Below, in pieces: positions 42,978 to 51,589 of a stretch of 64,000 nt of DNA. Source of the DNA: Thalassobacillus pellis. Lineage in GTDB: Bacteria; Bacillota; Bacilli; Bacillales; Halobacillaceae. The notes below the pieces were generated by a model. The model did not search any database. It worked only from the letters and a program-made list of their open reading frames with translations, and was not told the DNA's origin. The translations under genes were made by a program, and so were the position numbers. The stretch lies in assembly GCF_016908295.1 (NCBI RefSeq), contig NZ_JAFBDO010000003.1, positions 310,001 to 374,000 on the forward strand. The letters are read 5' to 3'. Position 1 is the first letter of the stretch. Every line of letters starts with the position of its first letter.

Positions 42978-43484
42978 ATGAAAAGAATTAGAGCATTCCT
43001 TTACAAATTGACGAAGTATATCAATATAACCATGATGTTTATGCTCTTTTTAATATTGCTATTGCAGGTGTTCACAAGAAAATTCTTAAATACTCCTCTG
43101 GCCTGGCCGGAAGAGTTATCACTAGTCACAATGATATGGATTACTTTCTTCGGCGCATATCAGTGTACATTGGAAAATAGTCACTTGAAAATGGACTTTC
43201 TGCAAACTGTCATCCCTGAAAAATATAGTGGCTGGTTCCGTATATTGGCAGGATTAGTTATCATCGCATTCTTGGGTGTTACCTGTTTTTATGGACTGTC
43301 ATTTGTCCAGAAAGTAGGGGCACTTCGAATGCCTGTAACTGACTTGCCTATGCTCGTCCCTTATTCCATTATCCTGGTGAGCTGTCTTTTGATGCTGATG
43401 GATACCATTCTTCAAATGATCCTTGGCATAACATCCAGGTTCAAAGGTCGGAACTTTCCAAGCCTTGATGAGAGGGGGGAATAA
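42978..43484 (+). CDS. TRAP transporter small permease DctQ-type
   Basis: 168 residues, four spans, with WPEELSLVTMIWITFFGAYQCTLENSHLKMDFL, the conserved DctQ segment between spans 1 and 2, and a C-terminal span ending at LLMLMDTILQMILG. GAAGG precedes the ATG. It lies 16 bp after dctP and 1 bp before the dctM start. DctQ and DctM form the Na+-driven membrane part of the importer. Confidence 0.92.
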   Translation: MKRIRAFLYKLTKYINITMMFMLFLILLLQVFTRKFLNTPLAWPEELSLVTMIWITFFGAYQCTLENSHLKMDFLQTVIPEKYSGWFRILAGLVIIAFLGVTCFYGLSFVQKVGALRMPVTDLPMLVPYSIILVSCLLMLMDTILQMILGITSRFKGRNFPSLDERGE

Positions 43485-43485
43485 A

Positions 43486-44766
43486 ATGCTTCCCATTTTA
43501 ATGCTGGTAGTGATTCTCTTATTACTAGCGCTTGGTGTGCCAATCGCCTTTACTCTTGGGGCTACAGCATTAATGTTCATCGTGTTGTATGCTGATATCC
43601 CCCTCGGGTTACTTTTGCAACAGCTTTATTTAGGAACTAACAGCTTTCCCTTATTAGCAATACCCTTGTTCATGCTTGCTGGTTCTTTAATGAATCATGG
43701 GGGGATATCTAAACGTTTAATAAACTTTGCTTTATCATTGATTGGTATGGTTAGAGGCGGCCTGGGGATGGTCAATGTAGTGGCTTCTGTATTTTTTGGA
43801 GCGATAACAGGTACAGCAGCTGGAGCCAGTGCGGCTGTAGGACAAATAATGATTCCCGCCATGAAAGAGAAGGGATATTCACCTAGTTTTTCAGCAGCTA
43901 TTACCTCAGCTGGTTCGTCACTTGGAATTATCATTCCTCCAAGTGTGCCAATGATTCTATATGGCTCAATTTCCGGTCTGTCGGTAGCTGATTTGTTCCT
44001 TGCAGGTGTACCAATCGGAATAACGATAGCTATCGGATATATGGTGGTAGTCTATACCATCTCCATAAAGAAAAAATACACATTTACAGAAGAACCATTC
44101 ACTTTCAAGTATTTTTTAAAAACGTTTATTGCCGCTACTCCTGCCTTTCTGGTTCCTGTAGCTATTTTAGGCGGAATTATCAGCGGATTCGCAACACCAA
44201 CTGAATCAGCTGCCATTGCAGTATTGTGCGGTATAGTTGCGGGTGTTATTTATAAAGAATTAACTTGGCAAGGCTTTTTGGATGCATTGAATGAAAGTGT
44301 TGTGAATACAGCATTGGTGATGTTCATTGTAGCGACTGCCAAAATTTTAGGATACTCTTTTTCCGCATTAGGAGTCGGCCAGCAAATGCTTGCCCCATTT
44401 ATGGCGAATGCTGATAATTCGATTATGCTGATGCTGGTAGCCAGTCTGATTTTATTTATAGGCGGTTTTATATTTGATGGAACTGTTATGGTATTAGTGA
44501 TTGTTCCATTATTCTTACCGCTAGTACAGGCTACGTCTATCGATCCACTGCAGTTTGCCATGATGGTTATCATTGTATGGGCCATTGGGCAACAGACACC
44601 ACCAGTCGCCAGTGGTCTCTATATAACGACTGCAATAGCAAAAGTGAGTATGCTTCAGGTTAGCAGGTATAATGTCTGGTTCATTCTGGTATTATTCATT
44701 GCCCTCATGGGAATGATCTTCACTCCGCATATCATGTTATATTTGCCTAATCTGCTAATTAATTAA
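43486..44766 (+). CDS. TRAP transporter large permease DctM-type
   Basis: 426 residues with about 12 spans. DctM hallmarks include LGVPIAFTLGATAL, FFGAITGTAAGASAAVGQIMIPAMKEKGYSPSFSAAITSAGSSLGIIIPPSVPMILYG and the second half repeat GFATPTESAAIAVLCG. AGAGGGGGG lies 6-7 nt before the ATG at 43486, nearly touching the dctQ stop. It catalyses Na+-coupled solute uptake with DctP and DctQ. The racemase-family gene begins 18 bp later with no terminator between. Confidence 0.93.
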   Translation: MLPILMLVVILLLLALGVPIAFTLGATALMFIVLYADIPLGLLLQQLYLGTNSFPLLAIPLFMLAGSLMNHGGISKRLINFALSLIGMVRGGLGMVNVVASVFFGAITGTAAGASAAVGQIMIPAMKEKGYSPSFSAAITSAGSSLGIIIPPSVPMILYGSISGLSVADLFLAGVPIGITIAIGYMVVVYTISIKKKYTFTEEPFTFKYFLKTFIAATPAFLVPVAILGGIISGFATPTESAAIAVLCGIVAGVIYKELTWQGFLDALNESVVNTALVMFIVATAKILGYSFSALGVGQQMLAPFMANADNSIMLMLVASLILFIGGFIFDGTVMVLVIVPLFLPLVQATSIDPLQFAMMVIIVWAIGQQTPPVASGLYITTAIAKVSMLQVSRYNVWFILVLFIALMGMIFTPHIMLYLPNLLIN

Positions 44767-44784
44767 ATTTGAGGAGAGAAAAAA

Positions 44785-45792
44785 ATGAATTTTACAAATG
44801 TAGTACAAACAATCGAGACTCATACATTCGGTGAACCGACCAGAGTAATAAATGGAGGATTATTAAAACTTCCGGGTAATACAGTAGCGGAGCAAAGAGA
44901 CTATATGGCTGAACATTATGAATGGTTTAGGAATTCATTAATTCAAGAACCTAGAGGACATCGGGATATGTTCGGTGCCATTCTGCTCCCTCCTTTGAGG
45001 AATGATGTTGATTTTGGTGTAATTTATATGGATAATACTAACTTCTTAAATATGTGCGGCCATGCCACAATTGGGGTAGCTACAGCTATTGTAGAAACAG
45101 GATTAGTGAAAGTAAAAGAACCTGAAACGGAATTGGTTCTGGAAACGCCTGCAGGGCTGGTTTATCCTACTGTAAAAGTTAATAATAATCGAGTTGAGTC
45201 GGTAAGATTCAAGAATGTTCCTGGTTTTCTTGAAAAACAGGATGTAGCAATTCATGTAGAAGGGTTAGGGGAAATAACAGTTGATATCAGCTTTGGAGGT
45301 AATTATTTCGCTTGGGTAGATATCGATCAATTAGGGGAGGAACTCCATGTTTCTAATGGATCCCGATTAAAATCGATTGCAAAGCTAATAAAAGCAGAAG
45401 TCAACAAACAGGTGAAAGTGCAGCACCCAACTAAACCATATATAAATAAAATTGATATTGTGACTTTTTTCGGAAAGCCGACTTTACCCGAAGCTACTTA
45501 TAAGAATGTCCACGTTTTTAGTGATCGTCAGGCAGATCGTTCTCCTGGAGGTACCGGTACTACTGCCATGGTGGCAAGGAAAGTAGGAAGAAAGGAAATG
45601 GAGATAGGGGAACAGGTGGTTTGTGAAGGTTTTGTAGGAGGAACATTTATTGGAAAAGCACTAGAGAATACAAAACTGGGTGACCAGGATGCTGTAATTA
45701 CAGAAATTACAGGCTCAGCATTCATAACCGGCTTTAACAATATTATGATTGATCCGCATGATCCATTTAAACACGGTTTCATAGTTGATTAA
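44785..45792 (+). CDS. Proline racemase / hydroxyproline epimerase family enzyme with Cys/Gly active site
   Basis: 335 residues. The first catalytic Cys is intact: C91 in NMCGHATIG. The second site, normally DRSPCGTGT, reads DRSPGGTGT, so the second catalytic Cys is Gly at residue 255. The family includes proline racemase and 4-hydroxyproline epimerase (Cys/Cys) and trans-3-hydroxyproline dehydratase (Cys/Thr). A Cys/Gly pair leaves one base, so simple racemisation is unlikely and a one-base dehydration or elimination is a reasonable guess. It is the last gene of the GntR-DctPQM unit, so its substrate probably comes through the TRAP importer. Confidence 0.85.
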   Translation: MNFTNVVQTIETHTFGEPTRVINGGLLKLPGNTVAEQRDYMAEHYEWFRNSLIQEPRGHRDMFGAILLPPLRNDVDFGVIYMDNTNFLNMCGHATIGVATAIVETGLVKVKEPETELVLETPAGLVYPTVKVNNNRVESVRFKNVPGFLEKQDVAIHVEGLGEITVDISFGGNYFAWVDIDQLGEELHVSNGSRLKSIAKLIKAEVNKQVKVQHPTKPYINKIDIVTFFGKPTLPEATYKNVHVFSDRQADRSPGGTGTTAMVARKVGRKEMEIGEQVVCEGFVGGTFIGKALENTKLGDQDAVITEITGSAFITGFNNIMIDPHDPFKHGFIVD

Positions 45793-45796
45793 AGAC

Positions 45797-45845
45797 ACAC
45801 CCCGGGAGAACCAAATATTGGTTCTCCCGGGGTGTTTATTTTTTT
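45797..45845. terminator. Terminator of the GntR-TRAP unit, recurrent hairpin family H
   Basis: ACACCCCGGGAGAACCA pairs perfectly with TGGTTCTCCCGGGGTGT around AATAT, then T-rich sequence. Confidence 0.92.
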
Positions 45846-45926
45846 CTTGAAATTCTGATTGTTTTGTTGTAAAGTTGGAAAATAGCTGTTCTTAAGTGAG
45901 CAATTATTATTAAAAATCGAATATTT

Positions 45927-46032
45927 TTCTTATCAAGAGAAGCAGAGGGACTGGTCCGATGAAGCTTCAGCAACCTCCTTGAATGGAAGGTGCTAATTCC
46001 AGCAAGTTGTTCGATGACTTGACAGATAAGAA
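45927..46032 (+). promoter_or_regulatory. SAM-I riboswitch (S-box) before an NhaC-family transporter
   Basis: TTCTTATC and GATAAGAA close P1. Inside are AGAGAAGCAGAGGGACTGG, GATGAAGCTTCAGCAACC, a P3 hairpin (TCCTTGAATGGAAGG), GTGCTAATTCCAGCA and the P4 stem. All S-box blocks occur in order. Confidence 0.95.
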
Positions 46033-46044
46033 GGCGAATATTAC

Positions 46045-46080
46045 CAACCTTCTTGTGTGTGCAAGGAAGGTTTTTTTATT
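46045..46080 (+). terminator. S-box-controlled terminator before the NhaC-family gene
   Basis: AACCTTCTTG pairs with CAAGGAAGGTT, followed by seven T. Confidence 0.88.
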
Positions 46081-46130
46081 GCGTTAAACTGAGTAAACGA
46101 ATCGGTATTCAATGACTGGAGGTTTTTTAG

Positions 46131-47456
46131 ATGCAACAAGAGCTTAATAAGGGTAATCCGCTCGCCCTGATTCCATTTGGTATTTTTATCTTATTATTTA
46201 TTGGTTCTGGTGTTATTACAGGTGATTTTTATAAAATGCCTGTGCTGGTAGCATTATTCACTGCTATACTGGTTGCTTTGTTCATGAATCGTAAAACGGA
46301 TTTTCAAACAAAAGTGATGCAGGCTGCAGAAGGAGGCGGTCATCCGACAATCATTTTGATGGTCATCATCTTTCTTCTTGCTGGGGCTTTTGCCTCTGTT
46401 GCTGAAGGGATGGGGGCAGTCGAATCAACCGTTAATCTGGGATTGACATTTTTACCCCAAAACCTTCTGGTTGTAGGGCTGTTTGTGATAGGCTGCTTTA
46501 TTTCTATATCCATGGGGACTTCCATGGGAACCGTTGTTGCGTTGGCGCCAATCGGGCTAGGTGTTGCGGAACAGACGGATATCAGTGTGGCCATCACCAT
46601 GGGGGCAGTTGTCAGTGGTGCCATGTTTGGTGACAATCTATCCATTATTTCAGATACGACGATTGCATCTGTTCGTACACAAGGTACACAAATGAAAGAT
46701 AAATTCAAAGCTAATTTCTTTATTGTCCTGCCTGCAGCAATTGTAACCGCAGTATTATTCTGGGTTCTTACCTCTGACGCGACTGGAGGCATGGGAGGAA
46801 ACCATCCATTCAACTTTATAAAAGTATTACCTTACCTAGCCGTCCTGATTTTTGCAATAGTTGGTGTTAATGTCATCTTCGTCTTGATAGGTGGCACAAT
46901 TTTTGCCGGAATAGTAGGGATTGCGTTAGGCGATATTACTTTTGGAAAATCAATTGAACTGGTAGGCAGTGGTTTTACAGGAATGCAGGAGTTGTCTATG
47001 ATTGCGATTCTTCTTGGATGCCTTGTGGAGTTAATCCGACGGAATGGCGGTATTGACTTTTTGCTTTATACCATAACCAAGCGGATAAGTTCCAATAAAG
47101 GCGGAGAACTTGGCATAGCAGCGTTAGTCAGCACAGTGGATCTATCGACTGCCAACAATACGATCTCCATTATAACTGCGGGACCATTAGCAAAGCAGAT
47201 TTCTGAACGTTTTTCCATTGATCCGAAAAGGTCAGCAAGTCTTCTTGATATTTTCGCAAGTACCTTCCAGGGACTTATCCCTTATGGAGCACAGTTACTT
47301 GCGGTATCTGGAGTGGCAGGCATTTCCCCTGTTGCTATTACTCCATTCTGCTTTTATCCAATGCTGCTCGGTATTTCAGGACTTCTCGCAATCGCATTCG
47401 GCCTCCCGAAATTTACTCGTACGGAAAGCAAAGAACAAGGGGAAGCAGTTTCATAA
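46131..47456 (+). CDS. NhaC-family transporter, predicted methionine uptake protein (MetT-like)
   Basis: 441 residues, about 11-12 spans. The Na+/H+ antiporter-C motifs include FISISMGTSMGTVVALAPIGLG and AVVSGAMFGDNLSIISDTT, and a second such repeat around STANNTISIITAGPLAK. Most NhaC proteins exchange Na+ for H+, but those under S-box control are predicted methionine transporters (MetT) from comparative genomics. The SAM-I riboswitch 100 bp upstream therefore points to methionine or an analogue. TGGAGG lies 8-9 nt before the ATG. It is a single-gene transcript with its own terminator. Confidence 0.88.
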   Translation: MQQELNKGNPLALIPFGIFILLFIGSGVITGDFYKMPVLVALFTAILVALFMNRKTDFQTKVMQAAEGGGHPTIILMVIIFLLAGAFASVAEGMGAVESTVNLGLTFLPQNLLVVGLFVIGCFISISMGTSMGTVVALAPIGLGVAEQTDISVAITMGAVVSGAMFGDNLSIISDTTIASVRTQGTQMKDKFKANFFIVLPAAIVTAVLFWVLTSDATGGMGGNHPFNFIKVLPYLAVLIFAIVGVNVIFVLIGGTIFAGIVGIALGDITFGKSIELVGSGFTGMQELSMIAILLGCLVELIRRNGGIDFLLYTITKRISSNKGGELGIAALVSTVDLSTANNTISIITAGPLAKQISERFSIDPKRSASLLDIFASTFQGLIPYGAQLLAVSGVAGISPVAITPFCFYPMLLGISGLLAIAFGLPKFTRTESKEQGEAVS

Positions 47457-47470
47457 AGCTAATTTGGAAA

Positions 47471-47508
47471 AAGGCGATAGGACAAGATGTTCTATCCCTT
47501 TTTTTATA
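47471..47508 (+). terminator. Terminator after the NhaC-family gene
   Basis: GATAGGAC pairs with GTTCTATC (one G-T pair), followed by CCTTTTTTT. Confidence 0.8.
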
Positions 47509-47522
47509 CTTTAAAAAGTTTT

Positions 47523-47601
47523 ACTTTGTTAAAGGGTTAAAGTAAAAATAATACTAAGGCACTCGCCATATGAACTGGGCAACAAGCCAAGTTTTTCTAA
47601 A
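47523..47601 (+). other. Shared leader motif A, copy 2 (before the GDSL esterase gene)
   Basis: The 20-mer ACTTTGTTAAAGGGTTAAAG is identical to that at 3768. As there, an AGGC-containing 5' arm begins about 15 nt later, and AAGCCAAGTT follows (47584). The intervening part differs (CACTCGCCATATGAACTGGG here), so the conserved ends with a variable middle look like a structured leader. Confidence 0.5.
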
Positions 47602-47664
47602 TGGTTTTATCCCTTATAGTAAAGGGAAGTTGTTACTCCTAGCATGTTTTTAGGAGGATCTGAA

Positions 47665-48360
47665 ATGCGTTATATCAGTTTATTCATTACTATAGCCATC
47701 GTTTTTGCCGGTTTAATATTAATAAAACAGAATCAGACTGCTGATAGTCTGGAGGAGGAAGAATTAGTGGCTTTAGGTGACTCCTTGACTTATGGGGTAG
47801 GAGAGGCTGGACATGGGTATGTCGATGATTTACAGCATAGTTTTTCAAAAAACCATCCAGGCAGACTGGTAGTACACAACTATGGCATTCCTGGACAGCA
47901 ATCGGATGGATTACTGCTTCAGCTTCAGAAAAAACAAGTTCAGAAGAGCATAGCTGACGCGGATTATATTATTATTTTTATCGGAACGAACGACCTGCTC
48001 AAACATAACGGCAATGATTTGCATCCTATTTATGAAAAAAAGATTCAGAATGGAAAAGCCGATTACACGAAGAATGTAAAAAAAATCCTTACTTTCATTC
48101 GAAAAGAAAACCCGGATGCTCCAGTTCTTTATCTTGGTTTGTATAATCCATTACCAGACAACCAGAAAATAGGGGGGATTGTAAAAAAGTGGAACGATAC
48201 AAGTAAAAATGTAATCAGTGAATATCCCCGAACAAAATTCATTGCTACAGATGAGATCTTTAAGGAAAAGTCAGGTGAATTTTTCAGCGATGCCCTTCAC
48301 CCGAATAAAAGGGGATATCAGTTAATTACTAAAAAGATCATAGAGGAATATGATTTTTAA
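47665..48360 (+). CDS. GDSL-type (SGNH) esterase/lipase, membrane-anchored or secreted
   Basis: 231 residues. N-terminal hydrophobic segment MRYISLFITIAIVFAGLILI acts as signal or anchor. SGNH blocks: Ser in LVALGDSLTYGVG (block I), Gly in HNYGIPGQQ (block II), Asn in IFIGTNDLL (block III), and the Asp-His pair in FSDALHPNKRGY (block V). It hydrolyses an ester outside the membrane; close Bacillus relatives act on lipids or cell-wall esters. TTAGGAGG lies 8 nt before the ATG at 47665. It is monocistronic, with leader motif A upstream. Confidence 0.9.
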   Translation: MRYISLFITIAIVFAGLILIKQNQTADSLEEEELVALGDSLTYGVGEAGHGYVDDLQHSFSKNHPGRLVVHNYGIPGQQSDGLLLQLQKKQVQKSIADADYIIIFIGTNDLLKHNGNDLHPIYEKKIQNGKADYTKNVKKILTFIRKENPDAPVLYLGLYNPLPDNQKIGGIVKKWNDTSKNVISEYPRTKFIATDEIFKEKSGEFFSDALHPNKRGYQLITKKIIEEYDF

Positions 48361-48397
48361 GCCAGTGAGAAAATGGTCCTCACTGGCTTTTTATAGA
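48360..48397 (+). terminator. Terminator after the GDSL esterase gene
   Basis: AGCCAGTGAG pairs with CTCACTGGCT, then TTTTTAT. Confidence 0.88.
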
Positions 48398-48401
48398 TTG
48401 T

Positions 48402-48479
48402 TTAAAGAATCATGATGCATGAAGTCACATAGGCGATGAAGGCGAGGGCGATAATTGTTCTGGCACTAATTTTATCCAT
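48402..48479 (-). CDS. Possible 25-residue single-span membrane peptide
   Basis: ATG at 48479 encodes MDKISARTIIALAFIAYVTS plus CIMIL, then TAA. Positively charged start, one hydrophobic helix and a clean end fit a small membrane peptide. The ribosome site is weak: GGAAGG lies about 17 nt upstream and instead precedes another ATG that begins a seven-codon reading frame overlapping this start. It fills the otherwise empty gap before the Mn catalase gene. It may be chance. Confidence 0.3.
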   Translation of the reverse strand: MDKISARTIIALAFIAYVTSCIMIL

Positions 48480-48585
48480 AATTACTAAAAATCATTTCCT
48501 TCCAATGGGCATGTAACAACCAGTGCATGGAAAGATAGGTAGGAAAGCCTTAGTTTCAGATCAACTTGTTAAAGGAGAAAATATA

Positions 48586-49434
48586 ATGTTTTACCATATA
48601 AAAGAGCTTCAATATAATGCAAAGCCTTCCCAGCCAGATCCGGTGTATGCTAAAAAGCTGCAAGAAATACTGGGAGGCCAATACGGAGAAATGTCTGTCA
48701 TGATACAGTACCTCTTTCAAGGATGGAACTGTCGGGCGGATAATAAGTATCGGGACATGCTGTTGGATATAGGTACAGAAGAAATGGCACACGTTGAAAT
48801 GATTGCAACGATGATCGCCCAGCTGTTAGACGGTGCTCCTGTAGAGGACCAGGAGTTTGGCGCTCAGGATCCAATTGTCGCCTCTGTACTAGGAGGAATG
48901 AACCCTCAACATGCCATTGTAAATGGTTTAGGAGCCCAGCCCAATGACAGTGCCGGTTACCCATGGAATGCCAGGTATACCATCGCCAGCGGCAACCTGT
49001 TGGCTGATTTCCGGGCAAACTTGAATGCAGAGTCTCAAGGACGGCTGCAAGTGGTACGCTTATATGAAATGACTACAGACCCAGGAGTAAGGGACATGTT
49101 GTCATTCTTAATCGCCAGGGATAAAATGCATCAGAACCAGTGGATGGCAGCTATTGAAGAACTTGAGCAGTCACAAGGTTCAGTCGTACCATCAACGTTC
49201 AGTCCAGATCATGAAATCCAGGATGTTGCTTATTCCTTCATGAACTTTTCGGAAGGGGAAGAAAGTCGTACAGGACGTTGGGCTACTGGTACATCGATTG
49301 ATGGGAAGGCTAATTTCGATTACGTCCAAAATCCGGAAGCGCGTGGGCAAAAGCCTGCACTCACACCTGCACCACCTTATATGCATGGTACACCTCCGGT
49401 AGAGGTAAATATTCATCCGGAAAATATTCAATGA
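48586..49434 (+). CDS. Manganese catalase
   Basis: 282 residues. The four-helix bundle di-Mn ligands are visible: Glu in GGQYGEMSVMIQYLF, Glu and His in GTEEMAHVEM, Glu in NAESQGRLQV, and His in ARDKMHQNQW. It disproportionates hydrogen peroxide in the cytosol without haem, like YdbD of B. subtilis. The C-terminal tail is the usual substrate-shielding loop with a Pro-rich end. AAAGGAG lies 9 nt before the ATG at 48586; an in-frame upstream extension lacks a site. A terminator follows, so it is monocistronic. Confidence 0.94.
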   Translation: MFYHIKELQYNAKPSQPDPVYAKKLQEILGGQYGEMSVMIQYLFQGWNCRADNKYRDMLLDIGTEEMAHVEMIATMIAQLLDGAPVEDQEFGAQDPIVASVLGGMNPQHAIVNGLGAQPNDSAGYPWNARYTIASGNLLADFRANLNAESQGRLQVVRLYEMTTDPGVRDMLSFLIARDKMHQNQWMAAIEELEQSQGSVVPSTFSPDHEIQDVAYSFMNFSEGEESRTGRWATGTSIDGKANFDYVQNPEARGQKPALTPAPPYMHGTPPVEVNIHPENIQ

Positions 49435-49440
49435 CATGAA

Positions 49441-49471
49441 AGAAGCTGTCCCATCTTTTGGGACAGCTTTG
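49441..49471 (+). terminator. Terminator after the Mn catalase gene
   Basis: AAGCTGTCCC pairs with GGGACAGCTT around ATCTTTT. Confidence 0.85.
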
Positions 49472-49632
49472 TCCTTATTCATCTAAAGGGGGAGTGCTGT
49501 GTACATACGCAGGGGCAGGTTTCAGCTCTTGTTTCCCGCCATCTTTTGAAACTGACGATAAAGACAATTCGGATGACAATGATGTATAAGGGAAAAGTAA
49601 TTCTAATAAAAAATAGGGAAGGAAGGATTGCC

Positions 49633-50469
49633 GTGCGCTTTGGAAGCCATGTTTCTATACAAGAAGGGTACTTAGGGGCTGCAAAACAAGCAAATGCTTT
49701 GAATGCCTCTGCTTTTCAATACTTTCCCAAAAACCCTCGAAGTCTGTCAGTCAAAGAATATAATCAAGAAGACGCTATACAATGCCAAACATTTTGTGTA
49801 CAAAATGAGCTGCTTTCAATCGCTCATACTCCATACCCCACGACACTTACACCGACCGATGAAAAAAAGAAACAAATGGTGATTGCTTCTTTGTTAAATG
49901 ACTTGGAGATTGCTGAACTATGTGGCTCGTTGGGTGTAGTTGTACATTTTGGCAAACAAGTCTTCAGAAGTGATCAGCTTGCCAGTTATCGATTAATGAT
50001 TGAAGTACTTAATGAGGTGCTTGGACGTTGGGAGGGGAAATGCAAAATCCTGATCGAAAATCTGGCGGGTAAGCCTGGGACAATGGGGACGACTTTCGAG
50101 GAACTCGTTCGGATTCGAGAATTATCTGATTACGCTGATAAAATCGGGTTTTGTTTTGATACATGCCACGCCTTTGCCAGTGGATTATGGGATGGGGACA
50201 ATTGGGAAGTTTTATATGAAAAGGGAGTGGAACTTGGTTATATCAACTATTTAGAGGCTGTCCATCTAAATAATTCCAAATATGAATCAGGATCAGGGAA
50301 AGATCGTCATGCCAATATTTTTGGCCCTGGACATATTTCAGAAAATCAATTTGAAGAACTGTTAGGTTCGGAATTATTTTCGGAGATACCATTTATCTTA
50401 GAGACTCCAAAAGAACATGTTCCTCATAAAAAAGAAATACAGCAGCTTAAGGAGAAGTGGGGAAGTTAA
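49633..50469 (+). CDS. nfo: Endonuclease IV-family AP endonuclease
   Basis: 278 residues from GTG 49633. A TIM barrel with the three-zinc site of Nfo: His in FGSHVSIQEG, His in VVHFGK, Glu in LIENLAG, Asp and His in FDTCHAFASG, His in EAVHLNNSK and the Asp-x-His in KDRHANIFGPGHI, Glu in FILETP. It cuts DNA 5' to abasic sites. GGGAAGG lies about 8 nt before the GTG. The frame is open 29 codons upstream but the family starts RFGSHVS. B. subtilis Nfo is about 297 residues, so this is slightly short and could be a paralogue of the main enzyme. Confidence 0.9.
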   Translation: MRFGSHVSIQEGYLGAAKQANALNASAFQYFPKNPRSLSVKEYNQEDAIQCQTFCVQNELLSIAHTPYPTTLTPTDEKKKQMVIASLLNDLEIAELCGSLGVVVHFGKQVFRSDQLASYRLMIEVLNEVLGRWEGKCKILIENLAGKPGTMGTTFEELVRIRELSDYADKIGFCFDTCHAFASGLWDGDNWEVLYEKGVELGYINYLEAVHLNNSKYESGSGKDRHANIFGPGHISENQFEELLGSELFSEIPFILETPKEHVPHKKEIQQLKEKWGS

Positions 50470-50502
50470 ATTGAATATTGACTTGAAATCTTTTTTCTAA
50501 TC

Positions 50503-50558
50503 AAAAAAACGCCCAGGACAAAAGGAATGGTATTCCTTTCATCAAAGGCGTTCTTTTA
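50503..50558. terminator. Bidirectional terminator between nfo and dapA
   Basis: An outer AACGCC/GGCGTT stem contains a second hairpin AGGAAT/ATTCCT. A runs on the left and T on the right suit both converging genes. Confidence 0.75.
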
Positions 50559-50566
50559 TTGGTGAT

Positions 50567-51454
50567 TTATCCCGCAGCTTCTATTTTGTTTTGCGGCAAA
50601 GCCTTTCCAAGTATACTCATTTCTTCACTTGTCAAAGGTACAAGCGGCAGGCGGACTTCACCTACGTAGACGCCCATCATATTCAGTGCAGCTTTCACAG
50701 GAGATGGACTTGGTGCGGCAAATAGGGCTCTCATAACTGGAAGAACATGGCGATGGATATCACCGGCACGGTGGACGTTTCCGTTTAGATAACTTGAAAT
50801 CATATCCTGCATTTCATTCCCGATTACATGGGATGATACAGAGACAATTCCTGCCCCGCCAATAGCCAGGACAGGCAATGTTAAGCCGTCATCGCCACTG
50901 TACAGTGTGAATTCATGTGAGGTATTGCTGATGATTTCTGCCATGGCATCCAAGTTTCCGCTTGCTTCTTTTACGGAGACAATATTATCGATTTCAGAGA
51001 GTTTTACAATCGTTTCTACAGTCATATTGACAGCGCTTCTTCCTGGAATGTTGTACAGCATGACTGGAAGTGTCGTTGATTGAGCGATAGAACTGAAGTG
51101 TTGATATAGCCCTTCCTGAGATGGCTTGTTATAGTATGGAACTGTTAACATGACAGCATCTACACCTGTTTCGGCAGCTTGTCTTGTCAGTTGGATCGAT
51201 GCTCTTGTGTTATTGGAACCTGTTCCTGCAATCACTGGCACTCTTCGGTCTGCAGCTTTTACCACACATCGGAACAAAGCAAGCTTCTCTTCTGTCGTCA
51301 AGGTCGGCGTTTCTCCAGTGGTTCCTGCTACTACCAATCCATCCGTTCCATTGGCAATCAAATGATTTACCAATCTTCTTGTTGCATGAAAATCAATCTC
51401 TCCATTCTGGTCGAATGGGGTAACCATTGCTGTTAATACCTGGCCAAAGTTCAT
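50567..51454 (-). CDS. dapA: 4-hydroxy-tetrahydrodipicolinate synthase DapA
   Basis: 295 residues. It condenses pyruvate and aspartate semialdehyde, the first step towards diaminopimelate and lysine. Visible are the Schiff-base Lys in NIVSVKEASGNLD, the Tyr in PVMLYNIPGRS, and the GTTGE substrate-binding loop TGETPTLT. The ATG at 51454 has an AAAGGG site at about 10 nt; a GTG three codons upstream is the alternative. It is a single gene preceded by a lysine riboswitch, so lysine represses it. A bidirectional terminator follows. Confidence 0.95.
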   Translation of the reverse strand: MNFGQVLTAMVTPFDQNGEIDFHATRRLVNHLIANGTDGLVVAGTTGETPTLTTEEKLALFRCVVKAADRRVPVIAGTGSNNTRASIQLTRQAAETGVDAVMLTVPYYNKPSQEGLYQHFSSIAQSTTLPVMLYNIPGRSAVNMTVETIVKLSEIDNIVSVKEASGNLDAMAEIISNTSHEFTLYSGDDGLTLPVLAIGGAGIVSVSSHVIGNEMQDMISSYLNGNVHRAGDIHRHVLPVMRALFAAPSPSPVKAALNMMGVYVGEVRLPLVPLTSEEMSILGKALPQNKIEAAG

Positions 51455-51523
51455 TACCTTCACACCCTTTGTAAAATTTTTGAAGCTTTGAGGTGATCAG
51501 GGCCATTCGGAAGTTACCGCAAA

Positions 51524-51557
51524 TAAAAAAACAACAACGAGGGTTCGCTGTTGCTGT
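51524..51557 (-). terminator. Lysine-riboswitch terminator
   Basis: Read leftward, CAACAGCG pairs with CGTTGTTG, followed by seven T. Confidence 0.85.
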
Positions 51558-51589
51558 AGAAACGATTTTTTAATTAAACCGTTCCATTG

